DNA of 64,000 nt, taken from the NCBI RefSeq assembly GCF_050624435.1, contig NW_027459214.1:1-64000 (forward strand), written 5' to 3'. Under the pieces are notes generated by a model, which was not told where the DNA came from, did no database searches, and worked only from the letters and a program-made list of their open reading frames with translations. Position 1 is the stretch's first letter; each line of letters begins with the position of its first letter. This document shows, in pieces, positions 11,580-21,936 of the stretch. The position numbers and the translations under genes were made by a program. This stretch comes from Tenrec ecaudatus (taxonomy: Eukaryota > Chordata > Mammalia > Afrosoricida > Tenrecidae).

Positions 11580-11762
11580 ATGAAAATCAGCAAGTGCTCG
11601 GCTGCTAAGTGAAAGGCCGGCAGTTGGAAAACCCAAGCTGCTCTGCAGGAGAAAGTGGTGGCTGACTGTGTCTGACAAGATGACAGCTTTGGAAACCCAA
11701 TGGGGCAGTTCTCCTCTGTGTTCTACAGTTGCTTTGAGTTGGAGTGGACTTGACAGTGATAG
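11580..11762 (+). mobile_element. AfroSINE
   Basis: It has CTCGGCTGCTAAGTGAAAGG, CAGGAGAAAGTGGTGGC, GGAAACCCAATGGGGCAG and the tail GGAGTGGACTTGACAGTGAT. Confidence 0.75.
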
Positions 11763-12334
11763 AGCTGATCTTTTTCCCCATGAAAATTGGCTTTCACGAA
11801 TACATGTGCATTCATGGATGTCTGTGTCTGCTTTGGCATGCATGTGCACATATGTGCCTATTTGCACGTGGATGGATACGTCTGTGAATGTGGGCGTCTC
11901 TATTTACTTTGCCATGTGTGTGCACATGTCTGCCTTTGTCAGTATGCATGCGGGATCAGGCAGCATAAAGAGATCACAGAGAACCTTGGAGAGAAAGAGA
12001 AAAGTAACCTATTTTCTCATGGGTCTCCCATACCTGACGGTCTACTGGCATCCACCGCCACGAAGACCAGAGGTCACTTCATGCCATGTGTCCAGCTGCA
12101 CATTGCTGGTTGAGGTCAGTCACCAGGGAGGCAAGTCAGACTGGCCTCGCCAACCTACCACCCACCTGCAGGAGTGATTCCCACCATCTGTCCTGGAGCC
12201 CCTCCCACCTTACTCAGCCTCCCTAGACCTTGAGTGAAAGGCGTTTCCAACATTTTTACATAAAGATTTCTGATATTGACTGAAGAAATGATTTCATTTG
12301 ACAAAACATGAAGCTTTGAATTTAAAGATTTGAG

Positions 12335-12452
12335 GCAAGTGCCCTCCAGAGAGGGGGACACAGAACGGGGCCATGCTCCCTTCCGGTATGCACGGGGGTT
12401 GCTATGAGTTGGAACCAACTTGATGAGCACCTGCCAGTAACAACAACAACCA
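12335..12452 (+). mobile_element. AfroSINE 3' fragment
   Basis: The tail block GGTTGCTATGAGTTGGAACC, CAACTTGATGAGCACC and AACAACAACAAC is clear. The 5' half is eroded. Confidence 0.6.
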
Positions 12453-13015
12453 GAAGTTGTCCAAACTTCTGTGGCCTCAACTCGGAAATGAGAATATTAA
12501 TATTGCCTCCTAGAAAGAACCCAAGGTATGTACAATTGGTTAATAGCCGTTTGGAAAGTGAGTACATTAAGTGGAATGATGACATTGATAAGGCAATAAG
12601 AAACTGAGAAGGCTTCACTAACAGGTGCTTTCACATCTGTAACCAGTAGATTCCTTCCTTCTTCATTTCTTGGCATCTTCATCAGCTCCCACACTTTCCA
12701 GGCAGCTTGAGGGATTAAATGCTCAGTCTGATCCTATTATAAGCCTCAGCCTCAGAATCAGAGGCTTTACCTCAGGTTTGAGGAGCTATACTGGGAATGA
12801 GGGAGAGTAACCTGTCTTTTCTATTGCTCTCCTATCGCTCCCTCTTCCCTAGCCCTTCCCTGTCTCTGGGCCTGCCTTTCCTCCCAAGAGCAGTGGCTTC
12901 CGGGAGAAGGGGATGGAAACAATGAGCACATTCCTGACCAGGCCTCTTACCATGCTATCTTCCAACCCTCTCTTGGAAGGGCCTCCACGAAGTCTTCTTA
13001 TGTCATCTCACAATA

Positions 13016-13145
13016 ACTTGTTAGATACCATTGAGTGAGCTCCTGACTCATAACAAAAGTACACACAAGAGATTGAAGCACCACCTGGTCCTGCACTGTC
13101 CTCACAATGGTCCTTATGTGTGAGCCCATGGTTGCAGCAGTGTTG
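13016..13145 (-). mobile_element. RTE/AfroSINE 3' end fragment
   Basis: The plus strand reads CTTGTTAGATACCATTGAGTG, then ACTCATAACA and CTGGTCCTGCACTGTCCTCAC. It is the reverse of the RTE 3' end and terminal coding region. Confidence 0.55.
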
Positions 13146-14162
13146 AGGAGATCCTGTCCAAGAAGGCTGCCAGTGGGTGGGAGCGGCTGCAGCATTCAGA
13201 GACTTTGGAGGATGCCAAGGAGGACAGTTCACGGCATATCATATGAGGACAGCCAGCGGGCCTTGGGGGCCCTTCCCATTATCCATAGATATATGAAATA
13301 AATGGAGGCCCTCAGAAAGATGGGCTGCAGACACCTCCAGGACTCACTTGATCCTTGGCAAGCTCCCTTGGCCTTAGGACACCACCTGCTGGAACTGTGG
13401 CTTTGCTGCCTCTCCTGGCTCTCAACTTCCCTCCTAGAGGACTCCAGCCACCCTTCTCCTTCCAGATCCTTCCAGCAGGAGGCAGATATTGGTCTCTATG
13501 CTTTTGCATGTGGCCAGTTTTCTAGGGACAGATCAGCCTCTCCCAAGAATTTGGGTTCACCAGAGTGAGCGTGCCCACAAGTCTGCAGAGCGTACGGCCA
13601 AGCCTCTGAAGAGAGAACTGCTGGAAGATTTGCCCCTTTTCAAAAGCGCTAATTCCACAGTTGAGAGCTCATCTCCTGGGGACTCAGCTTGAGTCTCAAG
13701 GAGCACATCCCCTTTGACACTGCTGGCAACTCGAGGTGCTGTGGGTCATTTTCTTGCCTTTGAGGAGTGCAAGGGAAATGCTACAATATGTCCCTTCACA
13801 TGAACCACCAATCCTTATCTGGAGAACTCTCTGAGATGACAGGGATGAGAGGGAGATATTTCTGGGGCACGCTTTCACCTGCACATCTCTCAAGTGAGTC
13901 AAACATTTGGCCCCCAAAAGTTGAGTATGATGGTCAGAGTTCAGGCTGGGAGATAGAGTGTCTGGGTTCAAATCAAGAGACTGCACATCTCAGCTCCCAT
14001 GATTCTCCTGCATAAAACCCAAGCCAAGCAGTTTATCACTTCCCTGCTGAGCATCCTACTGAGGCCAGCTAAACTCATTATTTGCTGATGACAACGTTGC
14101 TTGTACCAAATGGCTTTGCCATGTAGCCCTTAGCAATGGCCAGAAGGGCTTCTCATCAAACC

Positions 14163-14357
14163 GCAGAGCAGGGCTTCTGGCGCACATGTTAAGAAGGGGG
14201 CTATTGACAACAAGGTCGGTAGTTCAGAACCCACTAGCTGTTTCTCTGGAGAAAAAACTGTGGCTGTGTGCTTCCATAAAGATGCCCAGCCATGGAACCC
14301 CCCTGGAGAGGGCCATGATGAGCTGGAGTGAGCTCTACAGGAGTGGGATTTTTTTAC
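14163..14357 (+). mobile_element. AfroSINE
   Basis: It shows the family order GGGGGCTATTGACAACAAGGTC, GTAGTTCAGAACCCAC, CTGGAGAAAAAACTGTGGC and GATGAGCTGGAGTGAGCTC. Confidence 0.7.
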
Positions 14358-14990
14358 TGTGGATGTAATCCCACCTGGGCAGAGATTTTCTTTGTGACAT
14401 TAAAGAGGCTGTACCTTACACCAATCACTTGGCTGATACAAAAGGATTCAATTCAACACTGAAGCAAACTAACTCCAAGGGAAGAAGGCAGCTGCCATGC
14501 AGAGAGCTCCAAGGACCACCAACCATGGAGGTTATTGAAGCCAAAACAAGAATACCGCCCACCAGCCCTCAGCCCCCAGGGATGGACAAAGAGAGCCTGC
14601 CCATCAAGCTGGTGCACTGGCATGATGCTGTCAGCCTCCGGTGCTGTGAGAACATTGACTTTGGTGTGTTAACGGCACGCACTTGCGGTATGTTTGTGAT
14701 GTCAGCGTGTGGAAACTATGGCAAGCCCCCCTCCCTGCCTCACAGCAGCAAAGCCTCGGCATTAAAACCCTGTGCCTTCTGTGGCGCTTGCCAGCTGTGA
14801 GAGGGCAGGAAATGCCGTTGGCTTTTCTGCTCCTTGTTGCGACCTCCCTCTGAGGCAGGGAGCAGAGGATGTGAGGTTGGAATCTGTTTTGTTTCATCAC
14901 TACCCTTTGTCATCTCTCTGAACACTGTCATGTGCTCCTCACCAGTGCTTCGCCCTCTCTATCACCAAGCCATATGCTCTTTAAAACATG

Positions 14991-15019
<29 letters not shown>
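14991..15019. repeat. (CA)n microsatellite
   Basis: About 14 uninterrupted CA dinucleotides. Confidence 0.95.
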
Positions 15020-15022
<3 letters not shown>

Positions 15023-15558
15023 ATGTTCACATTTTGAGGCACATATGTCTTTGATTCACTAATAATAACAATAATTATTCAAAGCCACTTTACCATCTGA
15101 AAAGAAATCTCTATGCATACACTTAGATCATGGATGCCAACTGCCTTCTTAACAACATTTCCCAATGAAATATTCAGCAGCGACTATATTAAGCCTTAAG
15201 CTGTTCATCCAGTTTGTGTTAATCAAAACAAAAACAAGAGACGAAGGGATCCAAAAGGACATGTAAGATCATAGACTGAAAGTATCCCCATCAAGCACCA
15301 AAGGCTTGTCCAGAAGGGCAGAGCCACAGGTAAAAGCTACGTCTCTCTGGAGTTGCTGGCATTTAACTAGATGCAAAATGTCAGCGCAGGAAATGGCTTG
15401 CCCAATGCAAATACTAACAAGGAAGGCATGTGTTCCTGTGTAAATGGAGCTTCAGCCAATCCGGGCCTTCGGGATCCAGCTCCCATCGCAACATCCACGG
15501 GAAGCACCAGGGGAATGTTCCGTTTGCTTATTTTCCCTCTCTTTGCTAAGAAGAAAAA

Positions 15559-15765
15559 GAGCCTTTGTGGCCTAGTGGCTACAAGTTGGGCTGCTAATTG
15601 CTATATCAGCAGTTTGAAACTACCAGCTGCTTTGTGGGAGAAAGATAAGGCATTCTGCTCCCATAAAGAGTTCGAGTCTCAGACACTCACAGGGGCAGTT
15701 CTACGCTGCCCTATAAGTTGGCTGTGAGTCAGTATGGATTCGATGGCAGTGAGTTTTCTAAGAGT
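15559..15765 (+). mobile_element. AfroSINE
   Basis: The head is GAGCCTTTGTGGCCTAGTGGC. It has GGGAGAAAGATAAGGC, TCCCATAAAGAGTTCGAGTC and GGGGCAGTTCTACGCTG. The tail is ATGGATTCGATGGCAGTGAG. It is a well-preserved copy. Confidence 0.85.
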
Positions 15766-15774
15766 AAGAAGTAT

Positions 15775-15898
15775 CTAGGGGTGTAAACAGTTAATGAGCT
15801 CTGCTATTAAGGGAAAAGTTGTCATTCCCAACCCACTTAGAGGAGCTGTGAAAGAGAAGCCTGGCAATCTTCTTCAGAATCCTCGGCCATTGAAAAGT
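15775..15898 (+). mobile_element. AfroSINE variant, 5' part (split by L1)
   Basis: It reads GGGGTGTAAACAGTTAATGAGC, then a GCCTGGCAATCTTCTTCAGAAT block, and breaks at CGGCCATTGAAAA. The missing remainder reappears at 16704, after an intervening L1. Confidence 0.65.
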
Positions 15899-16703
15899 TT
15901 GTAGAATGTATTGACCTTGGTTGTTAAATAGATCCAGGTATATGGTGGAGCATACAGGGACCAATGTCAAAAATCTCTGAGACAGATGCAAAAACTGTGA
16001 GGGAATGAGTTGTTGAGCCTGGGGGATCAGGACCATCGTCTCTGGGATTTTCAAAGTTCCTGAGCAATCAGGAAAGGGGCAACAGATGGTCTCTCCCCAT
16101 CCAGAGGACAGCAGAAGAGGAGAACTGATTGGGCACAATGAATCAATGACTAGTGACTCAAGCAACGATCACCCTCCAACACTGGAGACCAGAAGAACTA
16201 GATGGTGCCTAGCTCCCACTATCGACTGCTATGAAAGAGATCACATTAGAAGGGCTTGATTAGAGTAGAAGGGAAATGTGGGGCAAAACTCAAAATCATG
16301 ATAAAACACCAAGCTTACTGTTTGGATAAAGGCTGGTGAAGTTGCAAGACTATGGTGCTTAGTTACCCTGCAGGTCTGGAACTGAACTCATCATGGCTCG
16401 ATGTTCAACCAAACAATAGACAGGTCTATAATGGGAACAATGACATTAGAGACATACAAATACCGTAGAATAATAGATCACATGAGAACAAAAGACAGCA
16501 TTCCCCCAAGAACGAAGTTCAAAAAAGTTGAGAATGAAGGCAGCTTGGAGACAAGAAACAAGAAGATGTGGGGGAAGTGATGGTACATTGTGGGAATTGC
16601 TATCAATGACATGAAACAAAATTTGTATACATTGCTCAATGGACAGCTGAGCTGCTCTTTAACCTTCACCCAAATCACAATAAAAATGTTTTTAATCAAA
16701 GAA
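15899..16703 (+). mobile_element. L1 3' UTR inserted within a SINE
   Basis: The L1 blocks include GACCAGAAGAACTAGATGG (16189), CTGCAGG..TCTGGAACTGAACTC (about 16370), AACAATAGACAGGTCTATAA, and CATTGTGGGAATTGCTATC. It ends with CACAATAAAAATGTTTTTAA. The same block order is seen at 8916-10297. Both SINE halves resume precisely at its edges, with GAAAA at each side as a possible short target duplication. Confidence 0.7.
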
Positions 16704-16775
16704 AACTTCATGGTTCACTTCTACTCTGACACACACGGGGTGATGAGGAAATAGTGTCAACCGGGTTTGCTGTGG
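16704..16775 (+). mobile_element. AfroSINE variant, 3' part (split by L1)
   Basis: It continues the SINE with GAAAACTTCATGGTTCAC and CTACTCTGACACACACGGGG, then a decayed CAACCGGGTTTGC tail. Confidence 0.6.
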
Positions 16776-16864
16776 TCCAACCACCAGACATATGCTTATG
16801 GGAGAAAGAGCATGCTGACGCTGGCAATACCGAGCAGGACCAATTTGGTTTTATTTGCCTGCAT

Positions 16865-16960
16865 CATGAAGATGGTAGCCCTGGTGGTGAGATGATTCAG
16901 AGCTCAAGTGCTAACCAAGAAGCCACCCAGTTTAAACTCACCCAGCCCTACTGAAGGAGA
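16865..16960 (+). mobile_element. AfroSINE 5' fragment
   Basis: It opens with TAGCCCTGGTGGTGAGATG and shows AGCTCAAGTGCTAACCAAG and AACTCACCCAG. It stops before the central region. Confidence 0.55.
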
Positions 16961-16977
16961 TTTCCCTCCTCAAAGGT

Positions 16978-17255
16978 GTTGTTGGTTGTTATGTGCCATT
17001 GAGGCGATTCTGACTCCCTGTGACGGGAAGGAAAGGCACACTGTGCTATAGTGTTAGGGTTTTCAGCGGCTACTTCCTCTGAAGTGGGCAGTGGAACACT
17101 TCTTTGTAATCTGTTCTTAGCCTGGAAGTTTCCCTGACACCTCTTCACTTGAGGTAACCCTGCTGGCATTTGAAATACCAGTCATGTGGCTTCCAGCATC
17201 ACAGTAACACACAACTTACCACAGCACCACAAATGGACAGACAACAACAGGCTAG
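16978..17255 (-). mobile_element. Short non-autonomous RTE derivative (RTE1-N1 type)
   Basis: On the minus strand, the RTE 5' UTR (GCCAGCAGGGTTACC; about 17060-17250 reversed) is joined directly to the RTE 3' end (16978-17040: TTGTTATGTGCCATTGAGGC on the plus strand). Coding sequence is absent. This is an internal-deletion derivative that probably depended on RTE enzymes. Confidence 0.6.
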
Positions 17256-17519
17256 CAGTCTTCATGGGAGCAGGCAGTCACGTCTTGACTCTCTCAATGG
17301 GGATCAGTGAGTTCAAACTGCCAGTCTCTCTGTTACAGCCGCACATGCAACCACTGTGCTGCTAGGTACATTTCCCTAAAATTCTGCCTAGAAAAATCTG
17401 TGGAACAGTTCTTCTCTGTCACAGAGGGTCACTGTGAGCCAGGATGGGCTCTGAGACACACAAATGCAACACCATGAAGCCACCTTACTCTGTCCTGCTC
17501 TTATTTAACTCTATTCTTT

Positions 17520-18400
17520 TCTGAGCTATCTTTTCCGTATATTCAGAAGAGACTGGCACTGAGCAGTGTTAATTCCACCAAGGCCAGGAAGGAGGTCAAA
17601 GAGTCACAAAGGACTATCTCTTTGCTCTCATGCCACTGCACTAAGGAGGCTTGGGTGGCAGCTGGAAGCTGTACATTTCACTCCCTGTCCCTACACTCCT
17701 GGCTGAGTCTCCTCAGAGTGAGACTGCCCCTTTACCCAGCTCACTGCATTGGCTGTCTTGCTCTGAAAAGAGAATTCACACATGTGAGTCTGACTGGGTG
17801 ACAGATGGGAATCTTAATGCTGCTCTTTGGAATATGAAAGGCCTCAGATCAGAGTGCTGCAGGGGAGTGATGTCTGCAGAAGACCTGCTGGTCTCCCAGT
17901 TAGAAAGAAGCCTTCCCCTTTGTCTCAGAGGTGCGTTCACTGTGGGTGGCAAGTCAGATCCTTGGGCTGGCACTCTCAGTAAACAGATCATATGGGCACC
18001 TTGAGAAGTGCTTTCTCACTGACCCAGCTCCCCAAGGATGTAAATATACCAACCAGGATGACTAAGGACACCAGTGCCAAGAATGATCACATTCTTTGCA
18101 TGTGTACAAATGAGGTGGGCAGCCACCGTCGCTGATGGTGGCTGCACAGTGAGTGTCTGGAATCACACCTGGCTAGGTGGACCATAGAAAGAGTTGGTGA
18201 TATGATAATAGGGAGTACACCCCGTTGCCAGTAAAGCTGAGGAAATGGCATTTGAGGAAGCAGGGGCAGCCGGGTCGCCAGCATGAAAGCAGCGAGAACC
18301 TTGCTTGTGCCTCCTGTGTTCACTGGTGGCTGCTGTCATCTGGGTAGTGAGGACACCATGGCTACTGCCAGAATTCTCCACGGTCCCTGGTTCCACTCTC
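17520..18400. other. Apparently unique DNA
   Basis: No repeat or gene was recognised. The open frame on the plus strand at 17651-18004 (117 codons) has no recognisable domain. Confidence 0.4.
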
Positions 18401-18419
18401 AAGTCGCTGGCTTCATCAC

Positions 18420-18590
18420 TACCACTGCCATCGAGTCGATTCTGACTCACAGCAACCCGAAAGGACAGAGTAGAACTGCGGCTGGTGGGTCTGGGGGGCT
18501 GTGGATCATTATGAGAGCATTTCTATCTCGCAGTAGCTAAAGGGTCCAAAATGCTGGCCTTACGGTTAGCAGCCCAACATAACCCACTTG
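18420..18590 (-). mobile_element. AfroSINE
   Basis: The plus strand reads ACTGCCATCGAGTCGATTCTG, ACAGCAACCCGAAAGGACAGAG, and GGTTAGCAGCCCAACAT, the reversed SINE order. Confidence 0.8.
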
Positions 18591-18609
18591 GTCATGAACC
18601 CTTGCCAGC

Positions 18610-19080
18610 TGATCCAGGGAGTCCATTCCCAAGTGCATATCTAAAAGAATGAAAGACGAGTACCCAGATGGATGCTGCACTAATCACTATGGGCAAAAGG
18701 TAAACAATAAGCCAACAATACCCATCAGTAGAAGAATAGAGAAAATATGATCTACAATGAGTGGGATATACATATAGTCTGCCACAAGAAAACTAAGGCC
18801 TTTGATTCGGACAGACTCTGTAACACAGGTGAACGCAAGACATGAAGTGAAAGACGCCAAACACCAAATGCCATGTATTGTGAGTCCATTTAGAGCAAAT
18901 ATGCTGGACAGGTAAATCCCGTAGAGCCATAGAGTAGATTGGTGGTTTCCCAGGGTGGGGTGGGAGGGGCAATGGGGAATGACTGCTTAATGGCTGCAGG
19001 GTCGATGAAAATGTTCTGGAACTGGACGGTGGGAAGCTTTCACAGTGTCCTTAAAACTACTCTTAAAAAGGGGAGAGAAA
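18610..19080 (+). mobile_element. Ancient L1M fragment (ORF2 C-terminus and 3' UTR)
   Basis: It is colinear with old mammalian L1 ends: TACCCAGATGGATGCTGCAC, ATACCCATCAGTAGAAGAAT, GTGAAAGACGCCAAACACCAA and AGTAGATTGGTGGTTTCCCAG, then GATGAAAATGTTCTGGAACTGG. It ends with a short A run. The coding part is too decayed to translate. Confidence 0.8.
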
Positions 19081-19099
19081 GAATCTGCAGAAAGCACAG

Positions 19100-20335
19100 T
19101 TCTGATTGACTCACATGAATGCGATCACCAAGAATTGGAATCCAATAGAATTGGAATGGCAGCTAGACTATTGTTTCCTTGGGAGGTGCCTCCAGGAAGA
19201 ACCAGTAGAGAAGGGTAATACTGATAGAGCAAAGGGAAGGGGCCGATAAAGAAATGTCATTGAGTAGGTTCCCAGAGACAGTATAAATCCTCTTGTAGTT
19301 GTCCCACCCAAAGGCTGAGGGAACTGGAGTGTGGCTCCACCTATCCTCATGTGTCATTGGTTAAAGTGGCATTAGGTCCTGGAGGATGTCAACTCCCCTG
19401 TCTGCTCAATGACTGTTCCCTGTGTGGGGAGTTACATGTGCTTCCTGTGAGTCCATTGGCATTTATGAGAGTGGTGGGTGCTAAGTGCTAATACATGGGC
19501 ACATTAGCAGCTGCTACAGCAAGTGCTGTACATTTTTAGCTGCTTGAGTGACAGGTGGGCCCTACCTCCTGCCTATATTCAGTGGTAGGGTGTTCAGATG
19601 GGGGCATGCGAAAAATAATATGGCCCTATTCTTTGAAAATAGACATTATTATTTTAATCTGTCCCAACCCCCTTTCTTATCTGTCCCTGTGAACTACCTC
19701 ACTGGCTGAAACATCATTTCCCTGGGGAAGACACCACATTTCAATACGGTCACAAGGCTGTTTTCATTGGCCCAGTGGAGACACTCACATAAGATGGGTC
19801 AACTAGACGCTTTTTCTGGAGCATTTCCAACCAAAAAATGGAAAAGAAAGTCCCGCTTTTGCAAGTGGCCGGCATCTAAGAAGCATAATTCAGAAGCACA
19901 TGTCCCGCCACGTGGAGGAGACGGTTTATGTTGCGAGATTACAGCATGTGCCCTGAGAGACAGACACAAAGAACACAGGAACATGCCAGTGGTGGTGAGG
20001 AACCGTCGACAGAGCCAGCTGTCCTCTTGTTCTCCCCACCTTTCCATTTTCCTAGGATTCTCTCTTCCAAGTATTGGTCTCTTTGCCTGTTTACAACCAA
20101 ATGAGCCCCAAATAAGGTCCAGATCATAGAAATAGAAGGAGGAAGTTGGATGGAGACTGCAGTTCATACTCCCCGGAAGCCATTCAGACTCCCTGGAAGA
20201 AGGAGACACTGTGATGGAATTAGCTCTGGATTCCTGACATTTATTGAGGAATGCTCAGGGAATAAGCACCTGTGGGGGGAATCAAGGAAGGGCACAAGAG
20301 GGAAATCTCAACAGAGGTCTCAGCCCTGCCTATGG
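19100..20335. other. Apparently unique DNA
   Basis: No recognisable gene or family. Frames of 120-136 codons on both strands at 19767-20209 overlap each other and lack domain features, so they are not called. Confidence 0.4.
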
Positions 20336-20344
20336 AGAGTGTCA

Positions 20345-20403
20345 TAGTCAGTGTTCCCTAGAGAAACCAAACCAGTTATATAGCTGAAACTGGAGATATC
20401 GAT
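20345..20403 (-). mobile_element. Ancient L1-like repeat, part 1
   Basis: The plus strand reads TAGTCAGTGTTCCCTAGAGA, a common mammalian repeat end. The element continues at 20640 and again at 21774. It was later hit by a SINE and by a young L1. Confidence 0.55.
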
Positions 20404-20638
20404 ATATCCACCAGGGCTCCTATGGTTAACCACTGCACCGGCCACTCATTGCCATCAAGGTGGACTCAAAGTGACTGTGTAAAACAGTATAGAACTGACC
20501 TTTTGGGCGTTGGAGACAGTAACTCTTCAGGAGATTACGAAGCTTCATCTTTCCCTCAAGGAGCCCTTGGTGTTTTCAAACTGATGTCCTTGCTGTTGGA
20601 TGCTCAATGGGCCACCCACTACGACACCAGAGCCCCAG
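20404..20638 (-). mobile_element. AfroSINE (nested)
   Basis: Reversed SINE order: GCCATCAAGGTGGACTCAAAG, ACAGTATAGAACTGACC, GGAGACAGTAACTC and GCTTCATCTTTCCC, ending with ACACCAGAGCCCC. A second reversed head piece (CACCAGGGCTCC) lies at 20409. Confidence 0.75.
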
Positions 20639-20639
20639 A

Positions 20640-20898
20640 GAGTGAGGCTTATTTCTAGGAATTGGCTCACATAGGGGAATGGCAGTTCCAAATTCATAGG
20701 TCAGGCAACAGCCTAAAGACCTCTGTCGATGTTCATCTTAAAATCCATAGGTTAGGTGATGGGAAAAGACAAGAATAAGAATGGCAAGAACACACCCTAG
20801 GGAAACTTCCTTTCTGTGCTGAAGGCCTTTGGCTGAGAGGTTTACCACTTCCCACATTATGGAAAGTATTCTATTTTGCTTGAGACCAACTCCTTCAT
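20640..20898 (-). mobile_element. Ancient L1-like repeat, part 2
   Basis: It has GGAATTGGCTCACATAGGGG, AAGGCCTTTGGCTGAGAGG and CCACATTATGGAAAGTATTCTA, colinear with the mammal-wide repeat that starts at 20345. The last part follows the young L1 at 21774-21835 (TTTGACCCAAAAACTGGGCACC). Confidence 0.6.
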
Positions 20899-21070
20899 AA
20901 GAGCAAATAGATGAGGTGAACAAGCGGCCATCTAGCTCAGAAGAAATAAAGCCCACCTGGAAGAAGCACACCAGCCGGTGCGATCATGAGGTGCCAAAGG
21001 GACCAGGTATAAGGCATCATGCAAAAAAAAAAAGAATATATATATGTATACATATCTCTGTGTGTATATG

Positions 21071-21106
<36 letters not shown>

Positions 21107-21773
21107 ATAGAGAATGAAGGGGGAAGTGCAGAGTGGAGACCAGAGGCCCAAATGTCGTCCACTGGAGATCCCCTCATAGAGGGCTTTAGGAGTGGAGATG
21201 GGTCAGTCAGGGTGCGATGTAGTACCGATGAAGAACACAGATTTCCCCCAGATCCTGGATGCTTCCTCTCCCCAACTACCAGGATCCAAATTCTACCTTG
21301 CAGGACTGGATAGGGCAGAGGCTGTACACTGGTGCATATTGGAGCTGGAGGCACAGGGAATCCAGGGTGGATGATACCCTCAGGAACAGGGGTGTGAGGG
21401 GTGATACTGGGAGAGTGGAGGGTGAGTGGGTTGGAAAGGGGGAACTGATTACAAGGAGCCACATGTGACCTCCTCCCTGGGAGATGGACGGCAGAGAAGG
21501 GGGGAAGAGAGACTCCGGAAAGGGCAAGAGATGACAAAATAACAATCTGTGGATTATCAAGAGCTCATGAGGGAGGGGGAGTGGGGAGGGAGGGGACAAA
21601 AAAAAGAGGACCTGATGCGGAGGGCTTAAGTGGAGAGCAAATGCTTTGAGAGTGATTAGGGCAAAGAATGTACAGATGTGCTTTATAAAATTGATGTATG
21701 TATATGTATGGATTGTGATAAGAGTTGTATGAGCCCCTAATAAAATGTTTAAAAAACAAGAGCAAATAGATGA
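20899..21773 (+). mobile_element. Young 5'-truncated L1 tail with perfect 16-bp target duplication
   Basis: The insert at 20915-21757 is flanked by identical 16-bp copies of AAGAGCAAATAGATGA at 20899-20914 and 21758-21773. It ends ATGAGCCCCTAATAAAATG plus an A run, the hallmark of target-primed reverse transcription by L1 machinery. The polypurine tract is at about 21568-21610. An internal A run plus TA microsatellite lies at 21022-21104. Only 3' UTR sequence is present, with no ORF2. The long minus-strand frames here are antisense composition effects. Ancient repeat sequence continues on both sides. Confidence 0.93.
21073..21104. repeat. (TA)n microsatellite inside L1
   Basis: About 16 TA units follow an 11-A run and a mixed TG/TA stretch. 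The same position is microsatellite-like in the reverse copy near 22720-22790. Confidence 0.9.
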
Positions 21774-21936
21774 ATGCTTGTTTGACCCAAAAACTGGGCA
21801 CCATAGCCTCGCCACATTGATATGCAATAGGAGCCATCACAGGGAGCTCTGTAACTTGGACCTGGCCAAGTGGTGACCAGTAGCCTGGGACTTTGTAGCC
21901 TAATACGTTGCAGCGAATTGCTTACTAGTTCTCCTC

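Noticed and set aside
14991-15019. CRISPR-like or regulatory repeat array
   Set aside because: Simple CA microsatellite. The window is mammalian, and no array with spacers occurs anywhere.
19767-20209. Overlapping 120- and 136-codon frames as a possible host exon
   Set aside because: No splice-site context, domain or codon bias could be seen; overlapping frames on both strands suggest chance.
20932-21537. 201-codon minus-strand frame
   Set aside because: Antisense to the L1 3' UTR copy flanked by the 16-bp duplication; it contains IYIYIY from the TA repeat.
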